A DNA stretch of 64,000 nt from an uncultured Bacteroidales bacterium (GTDB lineage: Bacteria > Bacteroidota > Bacteroidia > Bacteroidales > F082): the NCBI GenBank assembly GCA_946185535.1, contig CAMHJX010000012.1:1-64000 (forward strand), given 5' to 3'. Under the pieces are notes generated by a model. The model made no database searches, was not told the origin of the DNA, and was given only the letters and a program-made list of their open reading frames with translations. Shown here one piece after another: positions 45,101 through 53,652 of this stretch (its first letter is position 1; each line of letters begins with the position of its first letter). Both the position numbers and the translations under genes were made by a program.

Positions 45101-46038
45101 TGAAAGAGCGTTATTATAGCAAGGTCATCCTTTTCGGTGAGTATTCAATGATTTTTGATGCCACTGCTTTGATGATTCCTTTGACCAAATTCTCGGCCCA
45201 GTGGCGTTTCGCCTCCCATTTGGATGCCAATGGGGGAGCGGCTTCCAATGCCAGTCTCAAACGGTTTGCAGATTATCTTTCGACTTTGGAAGATGTGAAA
45301 GATATTATTGATTTGCAGCGTTTTAATCATGATTTGCGTTACAATCTCTTTTTGGAGTCCAATGTGCCTTCGGGTTATGGTCTTGGCAGCTCTGGGACAT
45401 TAGTGGCTGCCGTTTATGATGGCTATACCAAGCAAAAGACCGATGATTTGCTGCAGTTGAAAACGCTGTTCGGCAAGATGGAAAGCTATTTCCATGGTAG
45501 CAGTTCGGGCATCGATCCACTGCAATGCTATGTGGGCAAGCCCTTCAAAATCACGCCTGAAGGTGCGCAGTTGCTTTCCAATGACTTCCTGCAAAAGGAT
45601 ATCCATATCTGTTTGATTGACACGAAGATTAAGAGCAACACCAAGCCTTTGGTGGACCACTTCAAGCGACAGCGCGAGGATGCCGCTTTTTTGAACCGTT
45701 TCCAAAGCGAGTATGTGCCTTGTGTGACCTCCTGTATTGATTCGATGGTTGCAGGTGATACCAACCTGTTTTTCAAGTTATTGAAGCATCTTGCTAAAGG
45801 CCAGTTGGAATTCCTTCGCCCGATGATTACGGAGAACACTTTGGACTTGTTTACCGCCAATTACGACTTCAACTTTGGTGTAAAGATCTCTGGCTCAGGT
45901 GGTGGCGGCTATGTGTTGGGCTTCACTGATGATGTTGACAAAACAAACAAATTGCTTGGCTTTGAAGGCATAGATTCCAATCGCGCAGGCTTTGCAAGGA
46001 ATGACATGCCTTCAAAGTTTGATGTTATTTGGCTCTAA
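45100..46038 (+). CDS. GHMP kinase, probable mevalonate kinase
   Basis: 312 residues from the ATG at 45100, which overlaps the mvaD stop. GHMP kinase signatures: KVILFGEYSMIF, the ATP loop PSGYGLGSSGTLVAAVYD (about residues 88-105), GSSSGIDPL, and KISGSGGGGYVLGF. Next to mvaD it is most likely mevalonate kinase; phosphomevalonate kinase is possible because the two are hard to separate without alignment. Confidence 0.82.
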   Translation: MKERYYSKVILFGEYSMIFDATALMIPLTKFSAQWRFASHLDANGGAASNASLKRFADYLSTLEDVKDIIDLQRFNHDLRYNLFLESNVPSGYGLGSSGTLVAAVYDGYTKQKTDDLLQLKTLFGKMESYFHGSSSGIDPLQCYVGKPFKITPEGAQLLSNDFLQKDIHICLIDTKIKSNTKPLVDHFKRQREDAAFLNRFQSEYVPCVTSCIDSMVAGDTNLFFKLLKHLAKGQLEFLRPMITENTLDLFTANYDFNFGVKISGSGGGGYVLGFTDDVDKTNKLLGFEGIDSNRAGFARNDMPSKFDVIWL

Positions 46039-46051
46039 ATTGCTATTTTTG
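46019..46051 (+). promoter_or_regulatory. Promoter before the GtrA-like gene
   Basis: TTG (46019-46021), 22-base spacer, TATTTTTG (46044-46051). The -7 box ends only 8 bases before the ATG, so the transcript would be almost leaderless. Confidence 0.5.
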
Positions 46052-46059
46052 CAGCCTCA

Positions 46060-46566
46060 ATGTCAGCCCTGAAAAACATAGAATCTTGGATTGAACGTAC
46101 TTTGACCTCGGTCATCGACTTTTTTTATCCACCATTCCGTAAGGTGATGAGCCTCGAACTGTTCCGCTATGGTGCCTGTGGTGGCCTAAACCTTGTCTTG
46201 GAGTGGGTGCTGTACTATGTTTTTTATCATTTCGTCTTCCACGGACAGGTGTTTGACCTCGGCTTCATTGCTTTCACGCCTCATATTGCCGCATTCGTGT
46301 TCAAGTTTCCCATCACTTTCCTCACAGGTTTCTGGATGGCAAGGCATATCAGTTTCTCTGGCTCCACGCTGAAGGGTAGGACACAAATTGTCAGGTATTT
46401 CCTTGTGACCATTGGCAATATCCTCATCAATTACTTTGGTCTGAAACTCTTCGTTGAAGTGTGGCATATTTGGCCGACCATCTCCTACATTATCATCTCT
46501 GTCATCTGCGTGACGTTCAGCTATTTGACGAACAAGTTCTATTCGTTTAGAAAAGAAAAGAAATAA
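46060..46566 (+). CDS. GtrA-family membrane protein
   Basis: 168 residues with four membrane helices in the GtrA pattern (FRYGACGGLNLVLEWVLYYVFY, FPITFLTGFWMARHISFSGS, FLVTIGNILINYFGLKL, ISYIIISVICVTFSYLTNKF-YSF). Members are thought to move polyprenyl-linked sugars across the membrane. The place after isoprenoid genes fits lipid-carrier work but proves nothing. Confidence 0.82.
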   Translation: MSALKNIESWIERTLTSVIDFFYPPFRKVMSLELFRYGACGGLNLVLEWVLYYVFYHFVFHGQVFDLGFIAFTPHIAAFVFKFPITFLTGFWMARHISFSGSTLKGRTQIVRYFLVTIGNILINYFGLKLFVEVWHIWPTISYIIISVICVTFSYLTNKFYSFRKEKK

Positions 46567-46575
46567 ATCGCCACA

Positions 46576-48282
46576 ATGAGAAAGTTCTTTCTTCTGATGC
46601 TCGCCTTCCTCTTTTTGAGCGCTAAGGCCCAAAGCAAAGACGAGGCTTTGCCTTTGCCGGATAGCTTAGCAGAACGGCTACAACAAAACCGGAAGGCCGA
46701 TGAGGCAAGGGCTGAGGCTTTGGATAAGGCAATTATGTTCTATGTGGATGAAAACAGGGTATTGGATGCCCAGCTTTATATTCGAGAATTGGAATCTTTG
46801 TCGGAAGAGTTGAAAGAGAATTATTGGAATGCTTTAAGCCTGTATTACAAAAGCCTATGTGCATATTCAAACTATGATTTCTCTGAGTTCTTGTCACTGA
46901 TAAATGAGTCTTTGCAAATGACGGAAATGCAACGTGACACGAAACGGACGCGCTTGCTGACCACTCGTATTTATTTGGCAAAAAGCGCTTTTTGCCTTCA
47001 TATCAATCGATTTGCCGAATGCAACGAATATATAGAAAGAGGTGTCAAATTGGCCGAGGACAACAGTTTTTCACAACTCAAGAACAAGCTTCTTAATAAT
47101 TACGGACTATTGTTGATGAGAATGGAAAAATATGAAGAAGCCATCATACAATTCAAGGCGTTGAATCCGTATGATGTGGAACGGACGGGCGTCTTGCTCA
47201 ATATCGCCGTCACCTTTGACCAATTGGAACAATATGACTCCGTTTTCTTCTATATTGACTCTCTTATACATTATGCCCAGGCAAATAGTGAAAGCAGTAT
47301 TGTAAGGGGCAACCTTAACAAGGCTTATGGGGTGAAAGCAGCATGTTACATGGAGTTGGAACGGTGGGACGATGCCATACATTGTTTAAGCCTTTCCAGT
47401 GAGATGTTGGAAGGATATGAAGATAAAAACTTGCTGGCTATCCATAACTTGCATTTGGCAAGGGCTTATTTTGGAAAAGGGGAGTATGAAAAGTCGCTTT
47501 CTGCCATACAAGAAAGCAGAGCCTTGTCAAGAGCAACCCAAAACATTGAAAACGAATGGCTTGCCGTCAAATTTGAATCTGATATTCTGGAGAATATGAA
47601 AGACTATGCGAGGGAAGTTGAAAACTTGCGCTACTTCATTGCTTTGTCGGATACTATCAACAACCGTGAAAAACTGGAGAAGATTCAGGAACAGAAGTAC
47701 CAACAAGAGGCACTGATGATAGAACAGCAATACCAGCTGCAACAACAGACTTCGCGCCAACGGCAACAGAACATCATCATATGGGCTTCTGTCATTGTGA
47801 TAGTTTCCATACTGATAGCCATACTTATCATGCTGAACAGGAAGCGTTTGGCGGCGGAATTAGAACTTCGTAACCGTGAAATTACAGCCAAGTCGATAGG
47901 CAAGATGCAAAGCAACGAGATGCTGAATGATGCTATAGGGAAATTATCCGAAATGGAGAAGCATCCTGAGAAAAACATATTGCCTGGCGTGATTCGTGAC
48001 CTGAAAATGCTTATTGACGCCGACACGAAGAAAGACTTTGATTTGCATTTCATTCAGATGCACCCTGATTTCTACGAAAGGCTTTTGGCAGACTTCCCCA
48101 AACTCACCCAAAATGAGCTTCGGCTTTGCGCTTTTGTCAAATCCAACCTCAACATCAAAGAAATAGCGGCCATTAATGGCATTTCGGCGGAATCGGTGAA
48201 GACGGCAAGAAAGCGTTTACGCAAATCTTTGAACTTGACGGGCGAAGATATTACGTTGTTGGAGTTTTTATCAAAATACTGA
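46576..48282 (+). CDS. TPR sensor-regulator with C-terminal LuxR-like helix-turn-helix
   Basis: 568 residues: signal peptide (MRKFFLLMLAFLFLSAKA), about eight TPR-like helical repeats (30-390), a coiled coil, one membrane helix (IIIWASVIVIVSILIAILIML, about residues 397-418), a second coiled coil and a C-terminal helix-turn-helix (LTQNELRLCAFVKSNLNIKE to TARKRLRKSLNL). Bacteroidota have many such one-protein membrane regulators that sense in the periplasm and bind DNA in the cytoplasm. The repeats at 48303-48362 just downstream may be its binding sites. Confidence 0.85.
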   Translation: MRKFFLLMLAFLFLSAKAQSKDEALPLPDSLAERLQQNRKADEARAEALDKAIMFYVDENRVLDAQLYIRELESLSEELKENYWNALSLYYKSLCAYSNYDFSEFLSLINESLQMTEMQRDTKRTRLLTTRIYLAKSAFCLHINRFAECNEYIERGVKLAEDNSFSQLKNKLLNNYGLLLMRMEKYEEAIIQFKALNPYDVERTGVLLNIAVTFDQLEQYDSVFFYIDSLIHYAQANSESSIVRGNLNKAYGVKAACYMELERWDDAIHCLSLSSEMLEGYEDKNLLAIHNLHLARAYFGKGEYEKSLSAIQESRALSRATQNIENEWLAVKFESDILENMKDYAREVENLRYFIALSDTINNREKLEKIQEQKYQQEALMIEQQYQLQQQTSRQRQQNIIIWASVIVIVSILIAILIMLNRKRLAAELELRNREITAKSIGKMQSNEMLNDAIGKLSEMEKHPEKNILPGVIRDLKMLIDADTKKDFDLHFIQMHPDFYERLLADFPKLTQNELRLCAFVKSNLNIKEIAAINGISAESVKTARKRLRKSLNLTGEDITLLEFLSKY

Positions 48283-48302
48283 TAACCATAGTATTACAAT
48301 AA

Positions 48303-48362
48303 TGTCCCCCGATTGTTCCCCTATTAATTGGGGTATGTCCCCGTTTTGCACGGCACAAAACG
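48303..48362. promoter_or_regulatory. Repeated TGTCCCC sites and palindromes upstream of a T9SS gene
   Basis: TGTCCCC occurs at 48304-48310 and 48336-48342 with TGTTCCCC between (48314-48321). A palindrome CCCC-N8-GGGG spans 48318-48333, and CGTTTTG (48342-48348) pairs with CAAAACG (48356-48362). The cluster directly precedes a good promoter and follows a DNA-binding regulator gene, so it is a candidate operator. Confidence 0.5.
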
Positions 48363-48363
48363 A

Positions 48364-48393
48364 TTGACAAGAATGTGAATCATGGTAAATTTG
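48364..48393 (+). promoter_or_regulatory. Promoter of the 735-residue T9SS gene
   Basis: TTG (48364-48366), 19-base spacer, TAAATTTG (48386-48393). Leader about 40 bases. The upstream TGTCCCC/palindrome cluster touches the -33 element. Confidence 0.7.
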
Positions 48394-48438
48394 CCGAAAA
48401 AAATGAACGTAATAATGTTGAACTTAAAAATTAAAAAA

Positions 48439-50646
48439 ATGAAAAAGTCATTCACTATCATTGCTGCGGTTGCTTTTTTCATGACAGCAACCGTCAACCT
48501 CAGCGCTCAGAGCCGTTGCATCTTGAAGAACGGAAATGGTTCGCAAAGTGTCTTTAGCTATTCTGATGGAATGAAGGCGTTGCAGCGCAATGACCACATG
48601 GTAACATTTGTCCCTAATGCCCCAGCGGTTCAAAAAACAAAAAATGTCACAACAACGCATACTTTGACGGTTTATCCGCCTTTGGATGGCAGTTGGGATT
48701 ATCTCGCAGTCACCGACGGAACTGATCGGGTAGGGGTGCTTTGGCAAGGTCAAGCCGATCAACTGACACTTGATTTGGAAGAAGGAACCTATCAAGTGTT
48801 GTCTGGTGGTTGTTTCTTTACCAATGTCAGTTTTTATGATTGCATTTGGGTTAGTGACCTGATTGTTCTAAACGATGATGTTGAAGTCCAGGTGGATTAT
48901 AACGAGTGCGTTTTTAATTTGAATGTAGACCTCGTCGACGAGAACGGCAATTCATTTGCTGGTTTAAGTTTCTACAATCTGACTTATCAAATCACCTTTG
49001 ATTGGTTTGATGGAGTGTGGACTACAACGACAGGCGTTTTCGCAGACGGTTATATGCAGCACCTACTCAATGTGAAGTACAACGGCTTTGATGAAAACAG
49101 TACTGTAAACCTGGCTGTTATGATGGAGCCGGGCAATCAAAAATCCTATTTCTTCAAAGGCTCTACAAGGGGTATGCATGAAAGCCCGACCTTTGTGGCC
49201 ACGGCAGAGGATTTGACCGTAATCCAAGAACGGTTTACACTCAACGGCGGCATTGGATCATCTTGCTTCTACCATAACGACGTGAAATCGATTTTCGATC
49301 CGAATGGCAATTGGCTAGTCAATGAGGGTTGGATTCCTGAACTTACCTTTGATCAAACCATACTTTACACTATCGTAAGCAATGCCTGGGTTGACAATTC
49401 CGGTAATTTTGAGTCGGGTTCCAAGATTCTTTTGATGCCAACGGTTTTTGAAGGGTATGATCCAAATAACAATAACTATCCAAGATATAAGGATTATATT
49501 ACCACGCCTTTCTATATCGATACTGAAGGAAATGTCGTTAGAGAAGCCAAACCCTTCTTTAGAGAAGGAACCAATTCGGCTAGTTGGCCTAATTATTTTC
49601 CTGAAACACCAGCTAGAACGATTCAATCTGAAGAAAAACCAACCTGTTTTGGTGAAAGAACGCCATTGGCCACCTATTATCCTGTGGCATTCAATGCCAA
49701 CAACACGCCACTCGGCCGAACCTTCTTCTCAGGAGGTTTCTTCTTCAGCGGAGAGCATAGCTGCGAACGTACTTGTGACTATGATTCCTATATCCATATC
49801 ACTGTTGATGGACAGGAATTCTATAACGACAGCATCTACAGATTCAATTTCGACGACGATGATTATTATGTTGAGCCAAGCAGTGTCATCGTTGAAGCCA
49901 ACAATGAGCATCTTACCGCTAATGAAGTCGATAAGGCTAATGTCACCCAAGTCGAATTCAACCTTGAAAGGAACGATGCCATGCCTCCTACTATGACCTT
50001 CCTTAGAGTACTTGACGATAAAGGTGATGAGAACATTTGGCTTGACAAACTGAGTCAGTCCACGCTCGTTTTCGGTTGCGGTGATTTCACACATCATTTT
50101 TCGGAGGAAGGAAACCGTTATGACCATCTTCTCTATGATGCCAAGCCAGATGTGGAGGTGCTTTACAGCTTGGATGGTGACCATTGGCAGCCGCTTGTCT
50201 TCGTCGAAGATGAGGGTCTTTTCCATGTGGATTATGGCAATGTCTTCGTTGCTGACCTTGCACAGATTGAAAGCCGTCCCCTTGACAAATGGGTATCACT
50301 GAAATTCTCTCTTATTGACGAGGCAGGCAACACTCAGACCCAAACACTCGAAAACGTATTCTTTGCTGGCGAACAGACGAGCGTTAACGAACAATCCAAT
50401 CTGAGCCATTCCGTTTACCCCAATCCCTTCACTAACGAGGTGAGGATTACCACAGCACAAGGTATGAACGGTATGGCTAATGTCCAAGTTTACAATGTGC
50501 TAGGCGAACAGGTTTACTGCAAGACTGTGAACTGCGCAGAAACCAAGGAATTCAGTATTGATGGTGGTGTATGGAAATCAGGAGTTTACTTCTACAGTAT
50601 TAGCACTGACCAGGCCAGATTGTATGGCAGAATTGTCAAAAAGTAA
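48439..50646 (+). CDS. T9SS-exported surface protein of unknown function
   Basis: 735 residues from the ATG at 48439, which opens signal peptide MKKSFTIIAAVAFFMTATVNLSA; an in-frame ATG at 48382 overlaps the promoter. The long mature part is beta-rich, without a recognised catalytic motif. It includes cysteine-containing stretches (ERTCDYDSYIHITVDGQEFY). The last 80 residues are a T9SS sorting domain (HSVYPNPFTNEVRI ... GVYFYSISTDQARLYGRIVKK). Probably controlled by the adjacent TPR/LuxR regulator. Confidence 0.78.
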   Translation: MKKSFTIIAAVAFFMTATVNLSAQSRCILKNGNGSQSVFSYSDGMKALQRNDHMVTFVPNAPAVQKTKNVTTTHTLTVYPPLDGSWDYLAVTDGTDRVGVLWQGQADQLTLDLEEGTYQVLSGGCFFTNVSFYDCIWVSDLIVLNDDVEVQVDYNECVFNLNVDLVDENGNSFAGLSFYNLTYQITFDWFDGVWTTTTGVFADGYMQHLLNVKYNGFDENSTVNLAVMMEPGNQKSYFFKGSTRGMHESPTFVATAEDLTVIQERFTLNGGIGSSCFYHNDVKSIFDPNGNWLVNEGWIPELTFDQTILYTIVSNAWVDNSGNFESGSKILLMPTVFEGYDPNNNNYPRYKDYITTPFYIDTEGNVVREAKPFFREGTNSASWPNYFPETPARTIQSEEKPTCFGERTPLATYYPVAFNANNTPLGRTFFSGGFFFSGEHSCERTCDYDSYIHITVDGQEFYNDSIYRFNFDDDDYYVEPSSVIVEANNEHLTANEVDKANVTQVEFNLERNDAMPPTMTFLRVLDDKGDENIWLDKLSQSTLVFGCGDFTHHFSEEGNRYDHLLYDAKPDVEVLYSLDGDHWQPLVFVEDEGLFHVDYGNVFVADLAQIESRPLDKWVSLKFSLIDEAGNTQTQTLENVFFAGEQTSVNEQSNLSHSVYPNPFTNEVRITTAQGMNGMANVQVYNVLGEQVYCKTVNCAETKEFSIDGGVWKSGVYFYSISTDQARLYGRIVKK

Positions 50647-50658
50647 TAGAATTGTCTT

Positions 50659-50691
50659 CAATTGTCGGACGAACAATTGTAAATGTTTTTT
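50659..50691 (+). terminator. Likely terminator after the T9SS gene
   Basis: CAATTGT (50659-50665) / ACAATTG (50673-50679) hairpin followed shortly by eight Ts. Confidence 0.6.
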
Positions 50692-50699
50692 TTGGGGTA

Positions 50700-50728
50700 A
50701 AAGAGTTCGGTAGGGTGCCGGACTCTTT
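50700..50728. terminator. Hairpin between converging genes
   Basis: AAAGAGTTCGG (50700-50710) pairs with GCCGGACTCTTT (50717-50728) with one mismatch. It sits just after the FadL-type gene stop on the minus strand; the following T-run is weak. Confidence 0.5.
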
Positions 50729-50732
50729 CCGT

Positions 50733-52184
50733 TTAGAATTTTACTTTGAGCGTGACGGCCACAAGGTTCCTGAATTGCTTTTGCGTGACGGGCTCTATGC
50801 CCAAATCTCCGGCATCGTAAAGGATGTGGTAGGATTGCCCGTAACTCAGTTCGTAGGCGAAGTCGAAGGTGGTGTCGAAGGAAACGGGCACGCTGATGCC
50901 GCATGAGGCTTTCTTGACACTGCCGCCTTTTTCACCCAGTCCGAAAGGACTTCCGTAGTAGGCTGCGCCCAATCTCAGATAGGAGTTGCCCAACGACCAC
51001 TCGCTGCCCAAACGGAAGTTGAAGGTTTTCCCGTAGGTGTCTTTAATGACTTCGTTGGTGGCGCTATAGTCGTAGTCGTTGGCCTTAAAACGCGCCGCCC
51101 CATAGTTGGTGTATTCCGCATCTAGGCTGACGATACCTTGTTCGCCAACGACAAATGCCATGCTGCCCACCCATTTCAAAGGCTTGATGAAGGTGTATTC
51201 GTAATGCGACTCAGGGCTGATGTATTTTCGGGTGATGCTGAGAATCTGTGATTCTGTCTCGGTTTGCCAAGTCTCATCAAAATTGTATAATGTAGGGGAG
51301 TGGAAGGCCGCTCCAAGACGGAGCCAAGGCGTGACATGATAGAGAAACCCTACTTTCAGATTGCCCCCCAAAGCGTTGCTGCTGAGGTCCTCCTTATAGT
51401 TCCATTGGTTAAACTCCGTGTGAGAACCTTCAACTTGGCTTTCCGTGAAGTTCTTTGTGCCCTCTCTTTTGATGTGAGCCAAGTTCACACTTATGCCAAT
51501 GAAGAGTTGGTCGAAGTAGTTAGCGCTGCCCGCAAAGGTCCATTCTTCCGAACGCCCCTTGAAGTCGTTCTCTTCGCCTTGCCAGATGTTGCCTTGAGGA
51601 ACAGGACTGCTGTAATACGGACCGATTTCGTCTTCGTAAAGGTCGATGAGATAAGTGCTCCAGGCTGGATAGATGTCGTATGGGAAGGCGTCTTTAAGCT
51701 CAAATTGGGAGTAGCCATCAATTTGGGCTAAATAAGAGTCAATCTTAGAACTGGTAGGGTTGATGCCCTTGCTCAAAGTGTGTATGTTGTAGTCGTTGGT
51801 GCGGGTGAGCCCGATGCCGAATTGTGTGGATCGCAGCGGGCGGAAGTTGCTTCTTTGCTTAGCGTTGACATAGCCAATGTTGGGAATGGACAGGCGCATC
51901 TTGTTGGCTCCGTTGCTTGTCCCGTAATAGGTGGACTGCTGGAAGTTATCCATAAGGCTGAGGGTGGTGGTGAACTCGTTGCTGCGGTAGATGCCCATCC
52001 CAGCTGGGTTGATGCAAATGGAGGTCATGTCGCCGCCTACTGCACCCATGGCGTTGCCCATACCAAGGGCTTTGGCCGTGCCTTGGTAGAAGGTTTGGGA
52101 AAAGATGCAAGCGTCGGCAGCGCCCTGTGCGAATGCAGCTATGATAGACAATAATGCTATGACTGTTGTGAGTGTCTTCTTCAT
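50733..52184 (-). CDS. OmpP1/FadL-type outer-membrane transport protein
   Basis: 483 residues with signal peptide MKKTLTTVIALLSIIAAFA. The mature N-terminus has the FadL-like plug pattern (AKALGMGNAMGAVGGDMTSICINPAGMG) and the remainder is a 14-strand-like barrel, ending in a C-terminal aromatic strand (FRNLVAVTLKVKF). Likely takes up hydrophobic compounds; PorV-like roles in T9SS are also possible for this superfamily but motif evidence is lacking. Confidence 0.82.
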   Translation of the reverse strand: MKKTLTTVIALLSIIAAFAQGAADACIFSQTFYQGTAKALGMGNAMGAVGGDMTSICINPAGMGIYRSNEFTTTLSLMDNFQQSTYYGTSNGANKMRLSIPNIGYVNAKQRSNFRPLRSTQFGIGLTRTNDYNIHTLSKGINPTSSKIDSYLAQIDGYSQFELKDAFPYDIYPAWSTYLIDLYEDEIGPYYSSPVPQGNIWQGEENDFKGRSEEWTFAGSANYFDQLFIGISVNLAHIKREGTKNFTESQVEGSHTEFNQWNYKEDLSSNALGGNLKVGFLYHVTPWLRLGAAFHSPTLYNFDETWQTETESQILSITRKYISPESHYEYTFIKPLKWVGSMAFVVGEQGIVSLDAEYTNYGAARFKANDYDYSATNEVIKDTYGKTFNFRLGSEWSLGNSYLRLGAAYYGSPFGLGEKGGSVKKASCGISVPVSFDTTFDFAYELSYGQSYHILYDAGDLGIEPVTQKQFRNLVAVTLKVKF

Positions 52185-52196
52185 GGTCGAAAGGAT

Positions 52197-52242
52197 AAAA
52201 AAAGACTACCTTGCGTTTCGGTCTGCAAAGGTAGTCTTTTTT
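52197..52242 (-). terminator. Terminator hairpin that also contains the -7 box of the FadL-type gene
   Basis: Nearly perfect stem AAAAAGACTACCTTGC / GCAAAGGTAGTCTTTTTT between the Ser-rich lipoprotein gene and the FadL-type gene, both on the minus strand. The GCAAAGGTAG arm reads TACCTTTG (52233-52226) on the minus strand, a consensus -7 box. One element may end the first transcript and start the next. Confidence 0.6.
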
Positions 52243-52268
52243 GTCAAATCTCACTTGCGGAAAGCAAA

Positions 52269-53549
52269 TTATCTTCTTCCACCGCCTGAGCCTCCACGGC
52301 TTCCGCCAGAGCTGTGGCTACTTGAACTTGAACTGTGGCTTGAGGAGCTTGAGCTCGAACCACGGCTTCCGCTACTGTAACTGCTGCCTGAACTACGGCT
52401 TGAGCTTGAAGAAGAACTTCTCGAAGGAGAGGCACTGCTTCTGTTGTAAGAGCTGCTTGAGGGGCTTGAACTGCTACTTCTGTTATAGCTGCTGCTGGAG
52501 CTTCTTCTGCTCGAGTCAGAGGAAGGACGTGATGAAGATGAGTTCGACGGACGCACATATTCTGAGCTGGAGCGTGAAGGACGGCTATTGTTGGGCGAGG
52601 TGTAGTTTTGGCGTTCACCGCTTTGGTTGCCAGGGCGGGCAACTTCCTTCTTGGCAGGGCGCTGAGGAGAGGAACTGCTGCCTACGGTGGGCCTGCCGCT
52701 CATTGTAGGACGACTCATGCTGCTTGAACTGCTACCTATGCGAGCCAAGGATGAACCGGCCGATGCTTGTGGACGGGCCGACATGCTGCCACTACGGCCA
52801 TTGCTGGGCAAGGCGTGGCTCATAGAGCCGGTGGAGTTGCCGTGTCTGACACTGGCCACATAACTGCTCAGACTGCTGCCGCCGATTCCGTTATTGTGAT
52901 GACCTCCGCCATGGTGCCAATCACCGTGATAGTGGTAGTGATGCGGGTGATGCCAGTAATAGTGGCTATAATAGCCCCAACCATAAGACCAGTAAGGATC
53001 CCAGCCCCAGTAGCTATAGTAGTAAGGATAACCCCAATACCAGTTCCAGCTCCAATAGCTGCTCCAATAGGGACGATAGCTCCATCCATAATAGTAGGTC
53101 GGGTAGTAGTCCCAATAGAAAGGATCGTAACTGTTCACATAGACGTAGGTGTTACCGCCGCCGTCGTAGGTGTAGTAGTCGTCATAATAGTCTCTTGTCG
53201 AGGAAGCCTGCGTGCCGAAACGCTTGATGCGTGTGGCAAAGTCGGCATCGTAATATGTCTCTGTGGTGGTGTACACCACGCCGTTGGTGTCGGTCACCGT
53301 CTCCGTGGTCTGGTAAACGGGGTCGGCATTGTTGACGTAATTTTTGCTGTCGGAATAATAGGCCTGATAGTCATATTCCGAGTTGCTGCTGATGCTTGGG
53401 CTCACATATGAGCCGTTACCTCTGGTCATCTGGCCACCAGTATTGCCGTAAGGCGAATAGTAGGTGTCGTCTTTGGCTGTCTGGCGATTTGCCGAGCAGC
53501 CGACGAAGGCCATTAAGGCAATGATGGGAATGAATCTTAACGCTTTCAT
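52269..53549 (-). CDS. Tyr/Trp/His-rich and Ser-rich lipoprotein of unknown function
   Basis: 426 residues with lipobox ALMAFVGC (Cys18). Residues about 50-130 are polar and Tyr-rich, residues about 140-225 are extremely rich in Tyr, Trp, Gly and His (e.g. YYHWHHPHHYHYHGDWHHGG), and the last 120 residues are mostly serine with arginine and proline. No enzyme motif. A histidine-rich centre suggests possible metal binding; the Ser-rich tail looks disordered and extended from the cell surface. Similar low-complexity lipoproteins occur in other Bacteroidota. Confidence 0.7.
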   Translation of the reverse strand: MKALRFIPIIALMAFVGCSANRQTAKDDTYYSPYGNTGGQMTRGNGSYVSPSISSNSEYDYQAYYSDSKNYVNNADPVYQTTETVTDTNGVVYTTTETYYDADFATRIKRFGTQASSTRDYYDDYYTYDGGGNTYVYVNSYDPFYWDYYPTYYYGWSYRPYWSSYWSWNWYWGYPYYYSYWGWDPYWSYGWGYYSHYYWHHPHHYHYHGDWHHGGGHHNNGIGGSSLSSYVASVRHGNSTGSMSHALPSNGRSGSMSARPQASAGSSLARIGSSSSSMSRPTMSGRPTVGSSSSPQRPAKKEVARPGNQSGERQNYTSPNNSRPSRSSSEYVRPSNSSSSRPSSDSSRRSSSSSYNRSSSSSPSSSSYNRSSASPSRSSSSSSSRSSGSSYSSGSRGSSSSSSSHSSSSSSHSSGGSRGGSGGGRR

Positions 53550-53652
53550 TGTATTGAATGGTTTATTTGTTTGTCTAATAGGTATAGTTATTCGTCAAAT
53601 AATATACAAATTTCATACCAAAATTCATTTTTCTCATGATTATTTTTTGGTT

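Noticed and set aside
52767-53411. Plus-strand hydrophobic frame opposite the Ser/Tyr-rich lipoprotein
   Set aside because: Val/Ile-rich composition arises from antisense of Tyr/Asp/Asn codons; the minus frame has a signal peptide and lipobox.
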